34,127 nt of DNA from JAQXDR01 sp038138625 (GTDB lineage: Bacteria; Pseudomonadota; Alphaproteobacteria; Rhodobacterales; Rhodobacteraceae): assembly GCA_038138625.1 (NCBI GenBank), contig JAYQEA010000035.1, forward strand, positions 1 to 34,127, read 5' to 3'. The translations under genes were made by a program, and so were the position numbers. Within the stretch, counting starts at the first letter, position 1, and each line of letters opens with the position of its first letter. Shown in pieces: positions 9,390-18,596 of this stretch. The notes under the pieces were generated by a model. That model made no database searches, was not told where the DNA came from, and saw nothing but the letters and a program-made list of their open reading frames with translations.

Positions 9390-12300
9390 AACGCGATGAG
9401 GCTACCGAAAATCAGGTTCGCGCCGCGGATCCTGCAAAATCCACTTGGTTGTCGGCCAATGCGGGCTCTGGCAAGACGCGGGTTCTGACGGACCGGGTAG
9501 CGCGACTGTTATTGTCGGGCGTTTTACCGGAGCAGATTTTGTGTCTGACATACACAAAAGCGGCAGCCTCGGAAATGCAGAACCGCCTGTTTGCAAGGCT
9601 GGGCGCATGGGCCATGCTGGAGGATGGCCCGCTTTATGACGCCTTGCGGAAACTTGGCGCACCTGAAACTGCCAGCCTTGCTCAGGCGCGTCGGCTATTT
9701 GCAGGCGCTATCGAGGCACCCGGAGGCTTGCGCATTCAAACCATCCATTCTTTCTGTGCGGCGTTGTTGCGGCGCTTCCCTCTGGAAGCCGGCGTCAGTC
9801 CTCAATTCACCGAAATTGAGGATCGTGCCGCAGAGCGTTTGCAGTCTGATATTCTTGATGCGATGGCACGCGACGGTGATGCCATCCATCTGACGGCAGT
9901 TGCCCGCCATCTGTCGGATCTGACATTCGAAAAGCTGGCCAAGGACGTGGCGGGTGCACGTGGCCATTTTAGGCCAATCCCAAAAGCGGATGTATATGAC
10001 GCCTATGGGCTGACCAAGACGCAGACACTGTCGGATTTGATCTCCGACGTATTTACGCCCGGAACGATGCCTGTGCTGTCTGCCTTGGCGGATATTATGG
10101 CGCAGGGATCTGCAACAGATAAGAAGAACAGCGCACAGTTGATGCAGCTACATGCGGATCTTGCGGGTCTTCTGACGTTGGAAAAGATGTTGCTGCACGG
10201 GCCGACAACGACAACAGCCGATCCGTTTTCTGCCAAGATTGGAAAGTTCCCGACTAAGAACACACAAAAAGATTGTCGGGATCTGATGCCAGAGGTTGAA
10301 GCACTGATGGCCCGTGTTGAGGTGTCACGGGATCGTCGCTTGGGTCTGGCGGCGATCGAACGCGATTTTGCACTGCAGGGCTTTGCACAGGCTTTTCTAC
10401 GTCGGTACGCAGCTGAAAAAGCACAGCGCGGCTGGTTGGATTTTGATGATCTTATCACCGGTGTAAATAGCCTGCTGGGCAATCCCGACGTCGCGCACTG
10501 GGTGCTGTATCGGCTGGATGGTGCGATTGATCATATTCTTGTGGATGAAGCGCAAGACACTGGGCCCATTCAATGGGAAGTTATTGCGCGGCTTGCACAA
10601 GAATTCATGGCTGGCGAAGGCGCAAGATCAGATCGGTCACGCACCATTTTTGTGGTTGGTGACAAAAAACAGTCGATCTATTCGTTTCAGGGCGCGGATG
10701 CGGCAAAATTTGACCAGATGCGCTCGGATTTTGCTGCACGATTATCTGGCGCCCGGACCGGCTTGCAACAGATGTCGTTGGCATTTTCATTTCGATCAGC
10801 AGCACCTGTACTTGCTGCCGTGGATGCAACATTCCAAGGGCGTGGTTCGTCCGGGTTTGATGACGAGGCCCACCAGGCGTTTAAAACAGCGCTTCCCGGA
10901 CGGGTGGATTTATGGCCACTCGTAGAGATTGCACCAAAGCAGGATCCCGCCGACTGGCGCGCACCGGTGGATCACATCAGTCCGGCGCACCACGATGTCC
11001 GTCTGGCACACCGGATTGCAAAAACGATCCATGATCTGATTTCCGAAGGACATCCCCTGCCTTGCGATGGACCGACCTTGGGAACCGTTTCCTCGCGACC
11101 GATCGAGGCGGGAGATTTTTTGATCTTGGTGCGCCGACGGTCGGGGATATTTCATCAAATTATTCAGGCGTGCAAGGCATTGGGATTGCCAATTGCAGGA
11201 GCTGACCGCCTGAAAGTCATGAACGAATTGGCGGTCAAGGATATTGTCGCCCTGTTGTCTTTTCTCGATACGCCCGAGGATGACCTGTCGCTGGCCGCAG
11301 CATTGCGATCTCCTTTGTTTGGCCTTGAGGAGCAGGATCTTTTTTCGCTGGCGCATGATCGGCCCAATGGCGCGTATCTTTGGCAATCTTTGCGCAGTGC
11401 GCGTGATCAGTATGCTCAGGTTTTTGATATTCTGGACGACCTGCGTGCCCAAGCCGATTACTTGCGTCCGCATGATCTGGTCGAACGGTTGTTGACCCGT
11501 CATCAGGGGCGTGCGCGCCTCGTCGGACGGTTGGGGGCTGAGGTCGAAGATGGGATTGACGCGCTGTTGGGGCAGGCACTGGCTTATGAACGCACCGAGG
11601 TGCCCTCGCTCACCGGCTTTTTGCAATGGGTTCAGAGTGATGCCCTTGAAATCAAGCGTGATGTGGCCTCTGGCGAGGGCAAAATCAGGGTGATGACCGT
11701 TCATGGGGCCAAAGGGCTCGAAGCGCCAGTTGTTATTCTTCCGGACTGTGCGCAAGTGAGATCAAATGCAGTCGGGTCAATGATGTTTGATGACAGCGGA
11801 GTGATGTGGTCTGCGCCAAGCAAAGAACGCCCTTTTCGGCAACAAAACACCGCCGAGAGTCTCGTCCAAGCCGAAACAGCGGAACGTGACAGGTTGCTCT
11901 ATGTGGCCATGACCCGCGCAGAGACATGGCTGATTGTGGCATCTGTGGACCGCTTGTCCAAAACTGGTGACGATTGGTACAGCAAGGTGCAGGCGGGGTT
12001 GGTTCATGCTGGGGCCTCGGCGCATGATTTTGATTTTGGGGATGGCACTTCGGGGCAGGGGTTGCGGCTGGAAAAGGATTGGCCGGCTGTTGTGGAGGTG
12101 GGGGGTAAAACCGTTCGATCCGGTCCCAAGGTTCTATGTCCGCCCGATGAACCCGTGGCCCATGAAAACCATCCGCGTCTGCGCACGCCGTCTGATCTGG
12201 GTGGTGCCAAAGCTTTACCGGGAATAGGAGACGAGGCTGCGATTGCAAAGGTCCGTGGTCAGAACTTACACAGCCTGTTGGAAATATTGCCACAAGTGCC

Positions 12301-12754
12301 GGAACAGGACTGGGATTCCATGGCGCGGATCGCGTTGTCAGAAGAGGCAGACCACACGGCGCTTTTGACGGATGCACGTCGGATTTTGAACGATCCCAAG
12401 TTGGCCAAAGTATTTGCTTTGGATGCTCTTTATGAAGTGCCCGTTACGGGACAAGTTCCGGGTTTTGGACGCATGCATGGTGTGATTGACCGCCTGATCG
12501 TATCGTCAGAACAAGTCACCGTCGTAGATTTCAAGTCAAATCGGGTGGTTCCCGAGACAGCTGCCGCCTGTCCTGAGGGGATATTGCGGCAAATGGGGGC
12601 TTACTATGTTTTGGTGTCCCAGCTTTATCCGGAGCGATCCATAAATACTGTAATTTTGTGGACGCAAACTGGTGAATTGATGCCGCTGCCAGATGATCTG
12701 GTGATCGCGGCCTTGCATCGGGCAGAACTTGACGTCCCGAAGTCGCACGCCTAA
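9386..12754 (+). CDS. addA: Double-strand break repair helicase-nuclease AddA
   Basis: AddA is the UvrD-like helicase and nuclease subunit of AddAB. From the ATG at 9386 the protein is 1122 residues. Visible motifs in order: Walker A NAGSGKTR (about 24-31), TYTKAAASEM, IQTIHSFCAALLRRFPLEAG, DEAQDTGPIQW, FVVGDKKQSIYSFQGA, VMTVHGAKGLEAPVVIL and LLYVAMTRAETWLIVAS, then a C-terminal nuclease with HGVIDRLI and VVDFKSNR. The frame is open 39 bases upstream, but 9386 overlaps the addB stop in an ATGA and gives the family N-terminus. Together with tsaE, amgK, murU and addB it forms a continuous overlapping unit. Confidence 0.97.
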   Translation: MKRDEATENQVRAADPAKSTWLSANAGSGKTRVLTDRVARLLLSGVLPEQILCLTYTKAAASEMQNRLFARLGAWAMLEDGPLYDALRKLGAPETASLAQARRLFAGAIEAPGGLRIQTIHSFCAALLRRFPLEAGVSPQFTEIEDRAAERLQSDILDAMARDGDAIHLTAVARHLSDLTFEKLAKDVAGARGHFRPIPKADVYDAYGLTKTQTLSDLISDVFTPGTMPVLSALADIMAQGSATDKKNSAQLMQLHADLAGLLTLEKMLLHGPTTTTADPFSAKIGKFPTKNTQKDCRDLMPEVEALMARVEVSRDRRLGLAAIERDFALQGFAQAFLRRYAAEKAQRGWLDFDDLITGVNSLLGNPDVAHWVLYRLDGAIDHILVDEAQDTGPIQWEVIARLAQEFMAGEGARSDRSRTIFVVGDKKQSIYSFQGADAAKFDQMRSDFAARLSGARTGLQQMSLAFSFRSAAPVLAAVDATFQGRGSSGFDDEAHQAFKTALPGRVDLWPLVEIAPKQDPADWRAPVDHISPAHHDVRLAHRIAKTIHDLISEGHPLPCDGPTLGTVSSRPIEAGDFLILVRRRSGIFHQIIQACKALGLPIAGADRLKVMNELAVKDIVALLSFLDTPEDDLSLAAALRSPLFGLEEQDLFSLAHDRPNGAYLWQSLRSARDQYAQVFDILDDLRAQADYLRPHDLVERLLTRHQGRARLVGRLGAEVEDGIDALLGQALAYERTEVPSLTGFLQWVQSDALEIKRDVASGEGKIRVMTVHGAKGLEAPVVILPDCAQVRSNAVGSMMFDDSGVMWSAPSKERPFRQQNTAESLVQAETAERDRLLYVAMTRAETWLIVASVDRLSKTGDDWYSKVQAGLVHAGASAHDFDFGDGTSGQGLRLEKDWPAVVEVGGKTVRSGPKVLCPPDEPVAHENHPRLRTPSDLGGAKALPGIGDEAAIAKVRGQNLHSLLEILPQVPEQDWDSMARIALSEEADHTALLTDARRILNDPKLAKVFALDALYEVPVTGQVPGFGRMHGVIDRLIVSSEQVTVVDFKSNRVVPETAAACPEGILRQMGAYYVLVSQLYPERSINTVILWTQTGELMPLPDDLVIAALHRAELDVPKSHA

Positions 12755-12805
12755 GTTCGCGGTCTAATTTTAACACTGCGCTGGTGCGCGCAAGGAGAAA
12801 TAGAC

Positions 12806-13126
12806 ATGGCAACTGTTGCTGTCACAGACGAGACATTCGAAGCCGAAGTCACCAATTCCGAGGTCCCCGTTGTGGTGGATTTCTGGGCAGAGTGGTGCGG
12901 TCCCTGCAAGCAGATCGGACCAGCTTTGGAAGAGCTGTCGAATGAATATGAGGGCCGTGTAAAAGTTGCCAAAATAGATGTAGATAACAATCAAAATATC
13001 GCTGCATCGCTTGGTGTTCGTGGTATTCCGGCCTTGTTTATCTTTAAAGACGGCGAGGTGATCTCCAACCGTGCTGGCGCTGCTCCCAAAAGCGCGCTGC
13101 AAAGCTGGATTGACAGCTCTATCTAG
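12806..13126 (+). CDS. trxA: Thioredoxin 1
   Basis: This is a 106-residue classical cytoplasmic thioredoxin. The active site WCGPCK occupies residues 30-35, preceded by VVVDFWAEW, and the cis-proline loop reads RGIPALFIFKDGE. It reduces disulfides in ribonucleotide reductase and many other partners. An AAGGAG ribosome binding site stands about eight bases before the ATG. It lies 51 bases after addA on the same strand and is followed by a probable terminator. Confidence 0.98.
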   Translation: MATVAVTDETFEAEVTNSEVPVVVDFWAEWCGPCKQIGPALEELSNEYEGRVKVAKIDVDNNQNIAASLGVRGIPALFIFKDGEVISNRAGAAPKSALQSWIDSSI

Positions 13127-13150
13127 GTCGATGGAAACGAGACGTATTAC

Positions 13151-13183
13151 GGTGGGGCGCACGGATGTGTTGCCCCGCCTTTC
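13151..13183 (+). terminator. Probable intrinsic terminator after trxA
   Basis: GGTGGGGC at 13151-13158 pairs with GCCCCGCC at 13172-13179 (eight pairs, one G-T), leaving a 13-base loop, followed by a short T-rich stretch TTTCGTTTG. It starts 25 bases after the trxA stop. The T tract is weak, so termination may be partial and allow read-through into hslV. Confidence 0.55.
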
Positions 13184-13255
13184 GTTTGTATGGGGTTGCG
13201 TTGCGTCGGGGCTTTGCCCATATCCAAACTGGCGAAAATGAAAGGACGGCACATC

Positions 13256-13810
13256 ATGGGCGAAGAATTTCCCGGCTGGCATGGCACGACAATCATCGGC
13301 GTTCGCAAAGCAGGCGAAGTCGTGATTGCCGGTGATGGGCAGGTCAGTCTAGGACAGACCGTGATCAAAGGCAGCGCACGCAAAGTGCGCCGTTTGTCCC
13401 CGGGCGGTTATGATGTGATCGCTGGTTTTGCAGGATCGACGGCTGACGCCTTTACACTTTTGGACCGGTTAGAGGCCAAGTTAGAGGCCGTACCCGGGCA
13501 ATTGGCGCGCGCGGCGGTTGATCTTGCCAAAGACTGGCGCATGGACAAATACCTGCGCAACCTCGAGGCCATGCTGATTGTGACCGATGGCAAAGATCTA
13601 TTCGTGATTACAGGTGCAGGGGATGTTCTGGAACCGGAACATGACGTGGCGGCCATTGGCTCTGGTGGTAACTTTGCCTTGGCAGCAGCACGGGCTTTGA
13701 TGGAAACCGAGGCTAACGCAGAAACGGTGGCGCGCCGCGCAATGAGCATCGCTGCCGAAATTTGCGTATACACCAACGGAAATCTGACAGTTGAAACCAT
13801 AGGCGGCTGA
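13256..13810 (+). CDS. hslV: ATP-dependent protease peptidase subunit HslV
   Basis: HslV is the proteasome-beta-like peptidase that forms two hexameric rings capped by HslU. From ATG 13256 the protein is 184 residues. The sequence GWHGTTIIGVRK places the processed N-terminal nucleophile threonine at T11 after a short propeptide, normal for alphaproteobacteria; VVIAGDGQVSLGQTVIKG and FAGSTADAFTLLDRLE are family signatures. The frame is open back to 13190, but AAAGGA about nine bases before 13256 and the family length support this start. hslU follows 122 bases later. Confidence 0.96.
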   Translation: MGEEFPGWHGTTIIGVRKAGEVVIAGDGQVSLGQTVIKGSARKVRRLSPGGYDVIAGFAGSTADAFTLLDRLEAKLEAVPGQLARAAVDLAKDWRMDKYLRNLEAMLIVTDGKDLFVITGAGDVLEPEHDVAAIGSGGNFALAAARALMETEANAETVARRAMSIAAEICVYTNGNLTVETIGG

Positions 13811-13932
13811 CACGATCCATCGGGGCAACGCTGATGTGACACAAACCCTGAGAAATCGTCAGACCGCATCTAGTATTGTCCTATGTGTTCCACACAGAGG
13901 CATCGACAGAGAATTTTAAAAGGATTTCGGGT

Positions 13933-15237
13933 ATGACTGATCTCACCCCCCGCGAAATTGTAAGTGAACTTGACCGTTTTATCATTGGGCAGGCTGAGGC
14001 AAAACGGGCCGTTGCTGTCGCATTGCGCAACCGTTGGAGACGCAAGCAATTGCCTGATGAGTTGCGCGATGAGGTCTATCCTAAAAACATCCTCATGATC
14101 GGACCAACCGGAGTGGGCAAGACTGAAATCAGCCGCCGTCTGGCCAAGCTCGCGCGCGCACCCTTTATCAAGGTCGAGGCCACCAAATTCACCGAAGTAG
14201 GCTACGTCGGACGGGATGTTGAACAGATTATTCGTGATCTTGTGGATGCAGCCATCGCCCAAATACGAGAGCAGATGCGTGAAGATGTGCGTGCAGCTGC
14301 GCATAAGTCTGCCGAGGATCGGGTGATCGAGGCCATCGCTGGGACAGATGCCCGTGAAAGCACGCGCGAAATGTTTCGCCGGAAGCTTAAGTCTGGCGAA
14401 CTGGACGACACCGTCATCGAACTCGAGGTCGCTGATACCTCTAATCCGCTGGGTGCAATGGATATTCCCGGTCAACCCGGCGCACAAATGGGGATGATGA
14501 ACCTTGGAGATCTTTTTGGTAAAGCCTTTCAGCGTACAACCCGAAAGCGGCTTACGGTCGCGCAGTCTTATGAGATCTTGATCGAGGAAGAAGCAGACAA
14601 ACTGCTGGATGACGACAGTGTCAAGACCACGGCAATGGATGCGGTGGAACAAAATGGCATCGTGTTTTTAGATGAAATTGACAAGGTCTGTGCCCGTAAA
14701 GAGGCCCGAGGTGGTGATGTCAGTCGCGAAGGCGTGCAGCGTGACCTTCTGCCCTTGATCGAAGGAACAACCGTATCGACCAAACATGGAAGCGTTAAGA
14801 CTGATCATATTTTGTTTATCGCCTCTGGTGCCTTTCACATTGCGAAACCTTCGGATCTTTTGCCTGAACTTCAGGGTCGTTTGCCCATCCGCGTCACCTT
14901 GAACGCGCTGACCGAGAATGATTTCCAGAGGATCCTGACAGAAACCGACAACGCCCTGACCCTGCAATACAGCGCTCTTATGGCGACTGAAGAGGTGACC
15001 GTGACCTTTACCGAAGATGGTATCGCGGCTTTGGCGCGAATCGCGGCCGAAGTAAATCGATCGGTGGAAAATATTGGTGCCCGCAGGTTGTACACAGTTA
15101 TTGAACGGGTCTTTGAAGAGCTGTCGTTTGCGGCGCCGGACAGAGCAGGGCAATCCGTCACCGTGGATGAGGCTTTTGTACAGGATAACCTTGGCAGTCT
15201 GACACAATCTTCTGATATGGGACGGTATGTGCTCTAG
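13933..15237 (+). CDS. hslU: HslU, AAA+ unfoldase of HslVU
   Basis: HslU is the hexameric AAA+ ATPase that unfolds substrates and threads them into HslV. From ATG 13933 it is 434 residues. It begins MTDLTPREIVSELDRFIIG, carries Walker A GPTGVGKTE, the pore motif GYVGRD, the inserted I-domain at about residues 110-220, Walker B FLDEIDK and the arginine-rich sensor LQGRLPIRV. It ends with the hydrophobic tail GRYVL, which docks in the HslV interface. An AAAAGGA ribosome binding site lies just upstream; the earlier in-frame start at 13876 is not family-like. Confidence 0.97.
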   Translation: MTDLTPREIVSELDRFIIGQAEAKRAVAVALRNRWRRKQLPDELRDEVYPKNILMIGPTGVGKTEISRRLAKLARAPFIKVEATKFTEVGYVGRDVEQIIRDLVDAAIAQIREQMREDVRAAAHKSAEDRVIEAIAGTDARESTREMFRRKLKSGELDDTVIELEVADTSNPLGAMDIPGQPGAQMGMMNLGDLFGKAFQRTTRKRLTVAQSYEILIEEEADKLLDDDSVKTTAMDAVEQNGIVFLDEIDKVCARKEARGGDVSREGVQRDLLPLIEGTTVSTKHGSVKTDHILFIASGAFHIAKPSDLLPELQGRLPIRVTLNALTENDFQRILTETDNALTLQYSALMATEEVTVTFTEDGIAALARIAAEVNRSVENIGARRLYTVIERVFEELSFAAPDRAGQSVTVDEAFVQDNLGSLTQSSDMGRYVL

Positions 15238-15291
15238 CCATTTAATCGGGTCCATCCTATCGTTTGGCTGAACATTTTTAGGGGCAATCTG

Positions 15292-15972
15292 ATGAAACGG
15301 ACGCGTGTAAATGAAATCTTGCGGGAAAGTGATGCCTTTATAAGGGGGCATGGGGTGCATTTGCCGCCCTTTGCCTATCTTTCTGCCGAAGACCTGCGTG
15401 CCGCGGACCATACAGAGATAAAGCGTCGGCGTCTCGGTTGGGATATCACAGATTACGGTCAGGAACGCTTTGATGACATGGGGCTGTTTCTGTTTACCAC
15501 ACGTAACGGATTGGTCAGTGAACTGGGGCAGGCGTCTGGTATGCTCTATGCCGAAAAAATAATGATTTCCCGCCGTGACCAACTGAGCCCGATGCACCGT
15601 CATGATGTCAAAGTCGAAGATATCATAAACCGTGGTGGTGGGACCCTCGTTTTGGAACTTTTCACGGCCTCTCAGGATGGGGGAATAGATCGTGAGGCGA
15701 TGGTCGATGTGATGGTGGACGGCGTTGTGCGCCAGTTGCCGCCGGGGGGGCTTTTGAAGTTGGCGCCTGGGGAAAGCGTGACCCTGCGCCCTACCGATTG
15801 GCACGCATTTTGGGCCGAGGGCGAAGATGTGCTGATTACAGAGGTTTCAACCGTCAATGACGACCTGACAGACAATATTTTTGAAATGCAGATCGGACGT
15901 TTTTCAAATATCGAAGAGGATATCGCCCCTCTTCACCTTTTAGTCTCTGACTACGATGCGTATTTGAAGTAA
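15292..15972 (+). CDS. D-lyxose isomerase-like cupin protein
   Basis: The 226-residue product matches the D-lyxose ketol-isomerase family (cupin fold, EC 5.3.1.15), which interconverts D-lyxose and D-xylulose with a divalent metal. The probable metal-binding region is LSPMHRHDVKVEDIINRGGG (about residues 100-119), followed by LRPTDWHAFWAEGED near 165 with a further histidine. Length equals that of the characterised enzymes. It starts 54 bases after hslU in the same direction. No other pentose genes are nearby, so the physiological substrate is uncertain; related proteins are also annotated simply as sugar isomerases. Confidence 0.8.
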   Translation: MKRTRVNEILRESDAFIRGHGVHLPPFAYLSAEDLRAADHTEIKRRRLGWDITDYGQERFDDMGLFLFTTRNGLVSELGQASGMLYAEKIMISRRDQLSPMHRHDVKVEDIINRGGGTLVLELFTASQDGGIDREAMVDVMVDGVVRQLPPGGLLKLAPGESVTLRPTDWHAFWAEGEDVLITEVSTVNDDLTDNIFEMQIGRFSNIEEDIAPLHLLVSDYDAYLK

Positions 15973-16105
15973 TCCTACGCAGCAACGAGGCTGGATCGGA
16001 ACAGTATGGCCGTTTGGTCCAATGTGTTCCGCGGCGAATGGACTGCACGCATGAAACCATTGCACCTTAACCAGTCGTTTACTGTGTTCGGGCAAAGCTT
16101 TCCTT

Positions 16106-16882
16106 ATGAAACGTGCGTCTGCTTTCGCCGAGGGTCCTCTGCCTCTTTTTGCCACGTCATCCGATGATCTGGACGAGGCCGTTCCGTCTCCTTTGCCAGA
16201 GGGAAAGCTGCCCAGTTATATCCGTGATCATCGGTCGCGGTTGCGTCAGCGTTTCCGCGAGGGTGGCGCGGACGCCCTGCCTGATTATGAACTACTGGAG
16301 CTGGTGCTGTTTCGGGCGATTGCGCGACAAGACGTAAAACCCCTCGCGCGCAAACTTCTCGAGGTATTTGGCGATTTTAACGGCGTCTTATCTGCATCCA
16401 CGGCTCGGTTGGCAGATGTAAAAGGCGTGGGCGATGCTGTTGTAACTGAAATCAAACTGATTGAGGCCGCCGCCCACCGGTTGGCCCGCGCAAGGGTAAT
16501 CAATCGCCCGGTCCTATCCAGTTGGGATGCATTATTGACATATTGTCAAACCGCCCTCGCACATCAGGACATTGAACATTTCCGCGTTCTGTTTCTTGAT
16601 CGAAAAAATATCCTGATTGCGGACGAGCCACAGGCGCGTGGTACGGTGGATCATGTGCCCGTCTACCCCCGAGAGGTCGTCAAACGTGCTCTGGAACTCA
16701 ACGCCAGTGCCTTAATCCTTGTTCACAATCATCCCTCCGGTGATCCGACCCCAAGTACCGAAGACATAAATATGACGGAGCAAATCAACAGGGCTGCGTC
16801 TGCTTTGGATATTGTTTTACATGATCATCTTGTGATTGGAAAATCTACAGAGCTCAGCTTTCGGGCAGAGGGCCTTATTTGA
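16106..16882 (+). CDS. radC: RadC/UPF0758 family JAMM-motif protein
   Basis: This 258-residue protein has a helix-hairpin-helix segment (DVKGVGDAVVTEIKLIEAAA, about residues 105-124) and a C-terminal JAMM/MPN+ metalloprotease-like domain with LVHNHPSGDPTPSTED, the metal-binding HxHPSGxxxPSxxD signature. The family is widespread and its role is unresolved; the name RadC is historical, as the original DNA-repair phenotype was traced to recG. The N-terminal 30 residues are variable. It converges with gatB, whose 3' end lies 138 bases away. Confidence 0.93.
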   Translation: MKRASAFAEGPLPLFATSSDDLDEAVPSPLPEGKLPSYIRDHRSRLRQRFREGGADALPDYELLELVLFRAIARQDVKPLARKLLEVFGDFNGVLSASTARLADVKGVGDAVVTEIKLIEAAAHRLARARVINRPVLSSWDALLTYCQTALAHQDIEHFRVLFLDRKNILIADEPQARGTVDHVPVYPREVVKRALELNASALILVHNHPSGDPTPSTEDINMTEQINRAASALDIVLHDHLVIGKSTELSFRAEGLI

Positions 16883-17020
16883 CCGTTGCAAAGATGTGCA
16901 GGACGTAGTCGGGTCTGATCGGAATGCTTCGGCGGAACTGCCGTAGCTGAAAGGGTGGGATCTATACCACAACTTCCACAACGGACAGATACTGTCTTTT
17001 TCGCGGCCTAAAACCTCTGC

Positions 17021-18535
17021 TTAAAGGTTGAGTTTTGCGGCGACCAATTGGTTGACCGCTTTCGGATTGGCCTTACCACCTGTTGCTTTCATCACCTGAC
17101 CGACGAACCATCCGGCGAGCTTAGGATTTTGCTTGGCCTTTTCAACCTGTTCGGGATTGGCTGCGATGATTGCATCTACTGCAGCCTCTATTGCACCCGT
17201 ATCAGTGACTTGCTTCATGCCCCGTTTTTCAACAATCTCAGCCGGATCACCGCCTTCGGTGTAGACAATCTCGAACAGATCTTTTGCAATCTTGCCTGAA
17301 ATCGCATCTGCTTTGATCAATGCGACAATGCCAGCAAGCTGTGCGGGGCTCATCGGGCTATCAACGATGTCGCATTCGTCCTTTTTCAAGCGGCCGAACA
17401 ATTCGTTGATCACCCAATTTGCTGCAAGCTTTCCGTCGCTTGCGGTTCCTACGACGTTTTCAAAATACGCCGCATTAACGACTTCGGCCGTTAGGACGCT
17501 CGCATCATAGTCGGTCAAGCCGAAATCATTCATGAAGCGGGCTTTTTTGGCATCTGGGAGTTCCGGAAGAGATGCCTCGATATCGTCAACCCAAGCCTGC
17601 TCGATTTCTAACGGCATTAGGTCGGGGCACGGGAAATACCGATAGTCGTGGGCCTCTTCTTTAGACCGCATCGAACGCGTTTCGTTCTTGTCGGGGTCAT
17701 AAAGACGGGTTTCCTGATCGACAGAACCACCTGCTTCGACAATCGCGATCTGGCGCCGGGCCTCATAGTCTATGGCGGCCTGAATGAACCGCATCGAATT
17801 CATATTTTTGATTTCACATCGTGTGCCAAGATGGCTGAAATCTTGCGTCTCTTGGTATTTTTCGTATTGGCCCTGCCGACAGATGGATACGTTGACGTCC
17901 GCGCGCAAGTTGCCATTTTGCATGTTTCCATCACATGTGCCCAGATACCGCAGGATCTGGCGTAGTTTCGTGACGTAAGCGGCGGCCTCTTCCGGCCCTC
18001 GAATATCGGGGCGACTGACAATTTCCATCAGTGCGACGCCGGTTCGATTTAAATCCACGAAAGACATATGTGGGTCCATGTCGTGGATTGACTTGCCTGC
18101 GTCCTGTTCAATGTGAATGCGCTCGATCCGGACAAGGCGTGCCTTGCCCCCACCCAATTCAACCAGAACCTCGCCCTCTCCAACAATGGGTTCGTAAAGC
18201 TGGCTGATCTGATAGCCCTGCGGCAAATCAGGGTAGAAATAGTTCTTGCGATCGAACGCGGACTTGAGGTTGATTTCAGCCTTGAGCCCCAAACCTGTGC
18301 GAACCGCCTGTTCGACACAAAATTCGTTTATAACTGGCAACATTCCCGGCATCGCGGAATCGACGAACGCGACGTTGGCGTTCGGCTCAGCACCAAATTT
18401 GGTCGACGCGCCTGAAAACAGTTTGGCCTGAGATGATATCTGGGCGTGGACCTCCATACCGATGACCAGTTCCCAGTCATGTTTTGCCCCAGCGATAACT
18501 TTGGGTTTAGGGGTCTCAAACGTCAGATCCAGCAT
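17021..18535 (-). CDS. gatB: Aspartyl/glutamyl-tRNA amidotransferase subunit B
   Basis: GatB is the kinase/amidotransferase subunit of GatCAB, which converts Glu-tRNA(Gln) and Asp-tRNA(Asn) to the amidated forms in organisms lacking GlnRS or AsnRS. The 504-residue sequence contains the family signatures LVIGMEVHAQ (near residue 24), FDRKNYFYPDLPQGYQISQ, DVNVSICRQGQ, and a C-terminal YqeY-like tail beginning near residue 350 that contacts tRNA. A GAGGA site precedes the ATG at 18535. It is transcribed toward radC. gatA and gatC are not in the window. Confidence 0.97.
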   Translation of the reverse strand: MLDLTFETPKPKVIAGAKHDWELVIGMEVHAQISSQAKLFSGASTKFGAEPNANVAFVDSAMPGMLPVINEFCVEQAVRTGLGLKAEINLKSAFDRKNYFYPDLPQGYQISQLYEPIVGEGEVLVELGGGKARLVRIERIHIEQDAGKSIHDMDPHMSFVDLNRTGVALMEIVSRPDIRGPEEAAAYVTKLRQILRYLGTCDGNMQNGNLRADVNVSICRQGQYEKYQETQDFSHLGTRCEIKNMNSMRFIQAAIDYEARRQIAIVEAGGSVDQETRLYDPDKNETRSMRSKEEAHDYRYFPCPDLMPLEIEQAWVDDIEASLPELPDAKKARFMNDFGLTDYDASVLTAEVVNAAYFENVVGTASDGKLAANWVINELFGRLKKDECDIVDSPMSPAQLAGIVALIKADAISGKIAKDLFEIVYTEGGDPAEIVEKRGMKQVTDTGAIEAAVDAIIAANPEQVEKAKQNPKLAGWFVGQVMKATGGKANPKAVNQLVAAKLNL

Positions 18536-18596
18536 GGCGTCCTCATCGCAAATTCGCCTGACCTTCTAGGCCAGAGCCAGCCGCGCGGCAAGGGCT

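Noticed and set aside
14668..15804. 378-codon minus-strand open frame across hslU and the lyxose isomerase-like gene
   Set aside because: Antisense shadow of two strongly supported genes; its translation has no protein-like features.
16883..17020. Terminator between the convergent radC and gatB genes
   Set aside because: Only a four-pair CGGC/GCCG stem without a T tract is present; too weak to call.
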